Assembly: GCA_037367405.1 (NCBI GenBank)
Contig: JAZKJV010006950.1
Span: 1 to 64,000, forward strand
Length of the DNA: 64,000 nucleotides
Direction: 5' to 3'
DNA from: Ottelia alismoides
Taxonomy: Eukaryota > Streptophyta > Magnoliopsida > Alismatales > Hydrocharitaceae
Numbering within the stretch: position 1 is the first letter of the stretch; every line of letters starts with the position of its first letter. Below the pieces are notes generated by a model. That model was not told the origin of the DNA, searched no databases, and saw only the letters and a program-made list of their open reading frames with translations. Positions 58,005 to 64,000 of the stretch are shown here, one piece after another. The position numbers and the translations under genes were made by a program.

Positions 58005-60631
58005 TGTTGACAATAATTATTACCAAGTTCCCTTTGCTCTTGGTGGTTCGTTTGGACAAGCGAGCCCATGGCAAGCCATTATGAAATAAATGTTATTGCA
58101 ATATCATTCCTTGATCTGAAATGAAGAATAAATAATTTGCATAATAGGTCCCTTAGTTCAATTACGGTTATGTATCATGGCCATCTTGATGATCATACAG
58201 TTGTTGATTCAACTGTTGAATCATAGAGGCTGGTGCTTGGATGAATATCTAAAGAGTTAGATTGGGGACTCATCAAGAACCGTCAAATGATTGTTAAGAG
58301 ATGATCTCCAGCCTGAGTAGGAGATGGCAATCCTTATCTCTAAAGGCTGATATCTGACCGACCTCTTGATGCAGGTCCTCTGCATAGGAATAGAGATTCG
58401 CAGGTGTCAGATTACTTAGGTCAAAGAGTTGACTTAATGAGATCGAGATAACCAAAGTCCTATATCCTATGTTGTCACGATATAGGCATGCATCCTCTGA
58501 CCGGAGACAGATGTGTTACTATATGTTTGAGTATGTACATTTGGCAGACCAACTGGTTGATGACCTAACCAAGGTCTATACACCGGTGCGCTTGTGTGCA
58601 TATAAGGGCATATGAGTAATACGATCTCTCAAAGGGATCATCCATGTGTAGTTACTGAATCGGAAGACATGAGCTCACTCATGAGATATTGGGAAGAATC
58701 AAATTCTGTGCGCACGGTCGTCTCGCTTTGGAAGCTTGACTGAATTTGTTGGTTTGATATATACTTTTGGAAAGTATATGACCAAGATCTAGGTACGATA
58801 TATGATTTTGGAAAGTATATGATCGATACCGACTCCCAATGATCGAATGAGAAGCTTACTGATAAAACCATGAAGTAGACAGTGTAAAGTTGATCCAATA
58901 CTTCGGGTTTATTCTGAGTCTTCCAGTATGCATGATGTACAAGTATTGGGAATACCTGAGGGTGATGTGATCATAAACGATTGTATAACCATGACGCTTC
59001 CATTCCTTGGGAGTGATGAAACGGGTTTGGATTTTAGTGACTCCTCTCAGTAGAGAAGTAATCTGATCTTAGTCCAAATGTTGGACATTAATCTAAATGT
59101 GATTCAGATGCAATGAAAAGAGCGGTCTTGATTTAATCAAGCATCTATGGGAGGCCCATGATCTGGATTTAGATATGATCTCAATATTCAAGTCACTATA
59201 TGTGGAACAATACAATCGCCCTGTCCTTATCTCCAAATATTTGTGGAGAAAGCGCATTATCCTTGAAAGAGTTCACGATAATTTCATTGTTGATATAAGT
59301 ATCCGAGCATTAAGAAAATTGATAATTAAATGTGATTTAATTATCATGAGTAATATGAATTTGATTCATATTGTAAAGAGAGTTATCTTAGATAATTAAA
59401 TGAGATTTGATTATCAAAGATGTGAATAATGTGAATGCCAGAGATCCAAGATGATTAACTGTGATTTAATTATCATGGATATGAATAATGTCAAAAGCAA
59501 TATCCATATTAGTCATATATAATAAATGTGATTTATAATATATAAGAGACAACTATTTGTAATTTACATTTGTTAATTAAATGTTGATGTGAATTGGATT
59601 CACATTGGATTATTAATTGAAAATGTAATTCACATTTTATTTTGGGTTGTGAATATGATTCATAATTTTCCAATGGCAAGATTGCAATATTCACAAAATG
59701 ATTATCAATTATTTTTGTAGAATAATTTTCAACAAGTGTTGTTGTAAATCTTGGAGATTTCTATGGAATAATGTAATCTCCTGAGATCTCATGAGATTAC
59801 ATGAGATTGCCACCAAATCCAATATTATGGAAGGAGGCAATCTTCATTCCATAATCTCCATGCTTGATTGATTTAATTTGGGATTGATTTATTTTGATTT
59901 ATCAATGTAGATTTAATCTAAATTAAATTAATTATTGTTGGTTTTTACCAACACAAATCTTAGCCATTAAAAGAAACATAATCAATGAGAGACATTGGAT
60001 TTGTGTTTCCCATAGCTTGAGATCCATGTATCCCAAAATATTATAAAAGGAGAGGCACTCCTTTTATCTTCTTTACACAACACAATGCTTTTGAAGCATA
60101 TCTCTCTCTCTTTCTCTCTACATGACAGCCCTCTCTCTTCTTCTCTCATGGCCGTCCACCATGGATGCCCTAGAGGAAGTCTCCATCGCCACAGCATCGT
60201 CGTTATGCTGCCTGACCCTTTGCTCATGGATCTCCGTCTACTTCAGTGCGCCTCACTCGTGAAGAAGACGTCTGATCTCGTGTGTCGAGATCAGGAGATC
60301 CACCGCTTGGATCATCAACATGTATTGCGAGAAGCACGCAGTTCATCCCCGTGCTCGCAAGGTCTCCTCCGTCGGATCGAACTAGAGACATGAGGTCTCT
60401 TCGTTTACAGACTCGATCGCAACCATGCTTCACGAGGTAATCCTATTACTTGTTTGTCGTTTATTAGACGAAACGATCCGAGAAGTGTTCTTGGATCATG
60501 TGGTTTCGTCGCATGAAAAAGTTTTTAATTTCCGCTGCATAGAACAACTAGTCTGACTAGTCGTTCTTCGTCGTATTCGATACGACGCTCATGCTTTCGT
60601 GATGCGCTTGAGGATCTAACCATATCCTTCA
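58005..60631 (+). mobile_element. R2: 2.6 kb LTR-like insertion, plus strand
   Basis: It aligns over its length with the reverse complement of R1. It starts near TGTTGACAAT and ends near CCTTCA. A likely TATA box (attataaaagg, about 60039-60050) is followed by a CT-rich stretch, a GC-richer segment and, about 0.55 kb later, the end. This order of parts is that of an LTR. No PBS, polypurine tract or coding region accompanies it, and flanking five-base duplications were not found. The ORFs at 60085-60393 and its complement are not conserved in R1. The parent family is unknown to me; copia-like is possible. Confidence 0.6.
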
Positions 60632-61310
60632 GTTCGACCCATACACTTGTTTGCTACAGAAATTTATCTAAAGGGTATAATAAATTTCACCCTATATAAT
60701 TTGAATTGATTTATTATAGATTATGGGTTGATTGCTTGTATAATAGATTGTTAAAGTTCTGAGTATTGTGAGAGTAACCGATACAATGATTGTCAGACCC
60801 GTCTTGTCAGGCACCACATGCCCTCCACGATTGGGTGTTAGGAACCTCACTTAAATCTATCAACACACACACACACACGTGTGTAATTGGTTCAAATATT
60901 GTTTTATCTCCAAATTAAAATTGAAAAGATAACTAACCAGACCTTTACGAGCCTTCGTTGTTTTAAGTTTTTGAAATAGGGGTTCGCTTTGCATAACGCT
61001 TTGTGTGTGTGCATAGACATTACACTTGCAAACAACTGATCATGTTTCATGAATCATTTTTCACCTTCCTTTATAAAGATGTCAGAATATTGATATCCAA
61101 ACCTAGACTCCGTGGGTCGAGCTTACATGACCATGTACCAACAGCCTTTGTCATTACTTTCATTTCACAAGAACCCTCTCTTTGAGACAATTCTTTCCCA
61201 ACTATCATTCCTTTCATCTTCATACATTTCACTCCACAAGATATGAACTGCTCACAAATCCGAAATCAAAGGTATGTTATGTGGATATAATGGAGTGAGC
61301 GAATTTGAGG
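60632..61310 (+). other. Probable element D2 leader, last part
   Basis: It lies between R2 and the D2 gag start. It has a short CA repeat with a flanking palindrome (acacacgtgtgt, 60862-60884) and no credible ORF. Membership in the D2 leader is inferred from position; I could not align it convincingly with element C. Confidence 0.4.
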
Positions 61311-61690
61311 ATGGAAACGATCGTAACCGAACTTGACAAAGAAACAAGCTTCTCAATTATGATTGAAAATTCATTGTTTGAACTATCCCCTACTCGAGAT
61401 GGATCTCTTCCTGAGTAGGACCACTTTTCCTTTGACCATACACTTGATATCCAGAGTCAAGGAAATAGGACCCATGGCCAGACCACGATTGTAGGGAATG
61501 ACTATTACTCAACTCAGAATTGCATGCCATAGTCACGACATGACGAGTACGGTTATTCCTCCCAAAGTCACGAGACAGTTATGGATGAAATCACTTAAAA
61601 TAACCAAAGAGTTAATACTTTAATCGATCAACTTGATAATGTCATCCAGATGGTAAAAGAATTGATTAACAACCAAGAATGAGTAACGAT
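61311..61690 (+). pseudogene. Element D2 short gag remnant without capsid
   Basis: A single frame from ATG 61311 (METIVTELDKETSF) runs to about 61683 with four stops. It contains NDYYSTQ and DEYGYSSQSHE, reminiscent of the Tyr/Ser-rich N-terminal gag of element A, then a coil-like VNTLIDQLDNVIQMVKELI. The capsid motifs found in elements B and C (FELKP, HDAWDRF, ACGGS) are absent. The same arrangement in D1 shows that the loss predates the two copies. Confidence 0.55.
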
Positions 61691-62243
61691 ACCACATAGC
61701 AAACCAGAGACACATAATGTGCAAAACACTCCGACCTTATAGGCACCCTATACCACTTACTAATCCGCCGACTATTCAACTATCTCTATCAAAAATACCA
61801 AAAACAAAAAAAAATAAAAAATGTACAATTCTAAAATGGAAGCACTATGTAAAAGCCTAATCTTGGAGATTCCATTAATGAAGGCCATAGAGTACATGTC
61901 CGATCTTTAGATATTTACAAAAATTCGATTATCACCTAAGAAGACATGTAAGATGCGATCAAGAACTGAATTCTATCTAATTACTCTGGCAAGTTCATTG
62001 GTGATATCTCGAAAAATAAAAAACCACAAAGTTAGGCAGTTGCCCATGGTTAATTGTGAAATTAAGGACATCAACTTTACTCATGTTCGGATAGATGACG
62101 ACTCCACCCTAAACATCCTACCAAATTTCATGTTTGATCAACACAAACTTAGACTGCTGAAGAAGACTAAAGTGATCGTTCAACTATTTGATCGATCCAC
62201 AAAAAGACCGAGAGGAACTGTTTCGGTCATCATGAACTTCTAA
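61691..62243 (+). pseudogene. Element D2 protease
   Basis: An upstream segment (MEALCKSLILEIPLMKAIEYMS, 61838 on, two pieces) aligns with the basic segment before the element C protease. The open frame 61953-62243 contains RIDDDSTLNILP where element C has LLDNGSSINLMP: the Asp is kept but the key Gly is Asp, so the enzyme is probably dead. It ends in DRSTKRPRGTVSVIMNF. Function in an intact ancestor: processing of Gag. Confidence 0.72.
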
Positions 62244-63180
62244 GGTGTCAAACGTAGGGTGGATTTTTGAAAATCCTTTCTTAGCCTCTACGGAAATGAC
62301 AATTGATTGTGAGATGCAATACATAAAATTTCTGAACCTAGACTAAAGTGATCAAATTCTTGAGGGCACATTTTGCCCTGAGTCAAGCGAACAAGACACC
62401 AATAGATGTGACAAATAGAATAAAAAGTCGAATACTTCACATAATGAAACCTCTCCTCAAGAACCACTGACTCAAGATATGATCCTAGGAGAGACACCTA
62501 AGAAGCCAACTATCGATACAACCTATGCTCCCTCCAAGGTGAATGATCCTGATTTAGACACATTTAGTTCACCTAATCTGAACACAGACATTTCAGAATT
62601 CCTTGATAACTACTGTGATCTGAGACATGAGAATAAAAAGCCCAAATGAATTCAGAGCACTATCACATACCCAAGATATAATCAATGGATAACTTGATTT
62701 ATCTAATGAAGAACCATGGACCGTACAACACAGAATCAATTTAGAGGGTTCACATGCTCTAGTCCGATTGCTAGTGGATGGGAAAATCATTCTGACCTTC
62801 CTCCTCTCCTTGTTTCAAGTTCTAGTAAACTAACTAAGTACATCACTATGGACATGGATCTTTCTAAGGACTCCAGATTTTGGTAGATAGACAGAAGTAA
62901 TTAGATATGACCAGTCATATACCTCTTTACAAGAATATTCATCATCTGAGGTCGAGTTGGTTAACCATGTGAGCGAGCACATTCTTAGTGAGTATCCAAA
63001 GAGAGAAAATAGTTGAAGAACCTCTATTGAACAATACTATTCCTCTGATTGTGACTTCAAATATGTTTGGGAATCTTCTTCTTCACATCTTTCGTATACA
63101 TATTTCCTCCCACCTCACTCTCGCAAGAAGGTTTGTTGAAACCTCCTTGCTCTTCTATACATTCTCCCTTTATCCCATCG
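62244..63180 (+). pseudogene. Element D2 decayed post-protease region
   Basis: It aligns with 9216-10185 of D1. Frames are broken. There is no RT, RNase H or integrase motif before the hairpin array. Confidence 0.55.
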
Positions 63181-63410
63181 GTTCCCTTATACTTCTTCTA
63201 TACTTAGGAAAAGGCCTAAATATAGGGAGGGATTGATGCATGCCCTGTGTATACTTGTTGTTCCTTTTCTATCCCTCGTCTTCCCTATTTTTGCTCTCTT
63301 CTAGGCTTAGGTCGACCAGAGCCTAAGTATGGTGGGAGGGTGACTTCTACTCCACTCCTTTCTTATTTTGCACCCTTCAATACTTAGCATATGTTATGTA
63401 CAGGGGATGC
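63181..63410 (+). repeat. Element D2 3' hairpin array
   Basis: Three units at about 63199-63231, 63298-63340 and 63378-63406, corresponding in order to those of D1 and C, with G-rich ends (atagggaggg, atggtgggaggg, caggggatg). Confidence 0.78.
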
Positions 63411-63720
63411 GAATTGCATTTCTCCATAGTCTGCATTGCACTATACTATACGGTATTGTATTTTTTGTATATATTTTGGGTAATTCTTGTAAAACTTGTA
63501 AAATTTACAAAAAAATATCCAATATGTAAAATATTTCTAAATATTTATAATCCTTGTAGAATTTAAAAAACACCAAAAAATCACAAAATAACAAAAATAA
63601 AAATTGTAAAAATTCAAAACATAAATATTTTTTGAATCTCATGCATTTGTAGTCCATTCACCATACCTTGCTCTTGGATTGATGAAAACTCATTGGGGTC
63701 TGAATCGAATTGTGGTGCAT
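63411..63720 (+). other. Element D2 3' untranslated region, broken
   Basis: It aligns with 10430-10750 of D1 up to about 63720 (shared tgatgaaaactcattgg and tctgaatcgaatt), then the alignment stops. Confidence 0.6.
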
Positions 63721-64000
63721 CAAAGAAAAATTCTCCAGGTCTTAATAAGACTTCAGTATATCATGCAACATGGGAAGGGGAAGATTTTTATCGATGTCTT
63801 GATGACGGAAATCGTCGTAGAGGTGGAACACATAAAACAAAAGCATGTGGTTTATGTTAATGTTCTGGCTAAGGTCAATTTCTTGACCTCAAAGGTCAAA
63901 GAGAAAAAGGAAAGAGTAGTAACAAAAATAAAATGAAACCAATGGGCAAGATCCAGAAAAAGGTAAAGAATGAACCCTGCTGACACTATAATCAAGTTGG
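63721..64000. other. Unassigned sequence at the right edge
   Basis: It does not follow D1 and has a different, coding-like composition. The plus-strand translation is rich in Lys and Gly, with a stretch near 63940-64000 reading KVKNEPC, a stop, then HYNQVG, which might be a decayed CCHC knuckle of another gag (for example copia type). This may be the edge of a further insertion. The 85-codon ORF at 63679-63936 spans the junction and is therefore not a gene. Confidence 0.3.

Noticed and set aside
60085..60433. ORFs on both strands at 60085-60433
   Set aside because: They fall in the transcribed-looking part of R2 and are not conserved in frame in R1.

Overview
The window looks like plant repeat-rich (heterochromatic) DNA. 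I find no host protein-coding gene, no tRNA or rRNA gene and no CRISPR array. Almost every base belongs to Ty3/gypsy LTR retrotransposons of the Athila lineage or to remnants derived from them. The lineage call rests on the primer-binding sites, which match the 3' end of tRNA-Asp (core TGGCGCCGTTGCCGGGGA), on the gag and RT motifs (FMDD, DHLSRL, DD35E integrase), and on the long leader and long 3' untranslated region. Athila elements are plant-specific, so a flowering plant is likely; I cannot name the species.

Layout, using my own labels. LTR G (1-525) is the 3' end of a plus-strand LTR inserted in the gag of element A. Element A (526-5396, minus strand) keeps the start of gag, a 1.25 kb leader, a PBS and a 3.2 kb 5' LTR. 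LTR F (5499 to about 8520, plus) is a related LTR without a recognisable 3' end. Element family D (plus) is a non-autonomous type. D1 internal DNA (8521-11727) ends at a polypurine tract. A 3.6 kb LTR follows (11728-15318), and this same LTR is followed by a PBS and the leader of a second copy, D2. D2 continues, interrupted by insertions, to about 63720.

The D2 leader was hit by three insertions. R1 (15725-18281, minus) and R2 (58005-60631, plus) are two copies of one 2.6 kb LTR-like repeat. Solo LTR E (19066-57964, flanked by CACAT) was itself split by element B (minus, 19824-55222, flanked by ACTAT). Element B was split by element C (plus, 33438-50390, flanked by CCTAG). This is a four-level nest, D2 > E > B > C, with target-site duplications at the three inner levels.

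Element C (16.95 kb) is the youngest: its two 3.63 kb LTRs differ by about 3% in a sampled 240 bp. It has PBS, leader, gag, protease, RT, RNase H, integrase and a 2 kb 3' region without an envelope-like ORF, but seven in-frame TAG stops, about five frameshifts and an Asp-to-Asn change in the integrase active site make it non-autonomous. Element B has the same order of domains on the minus strand, much more decayed. Family D lacks the capsid part of gag and all of RT, RNase H and integrase.

The features most worth a second look are shared across these elements. There is an array of hairpins between integrase and the 3' LTR, each ending in a copy of the polypurine-tract sequence. Each LTR begins with a 21-bp palindrome. 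Further perfect hairpins lie inside the element C LTRs. Long open reading frames in the GC-rich middle of the LTRs look incidental and are not annotated as genes.
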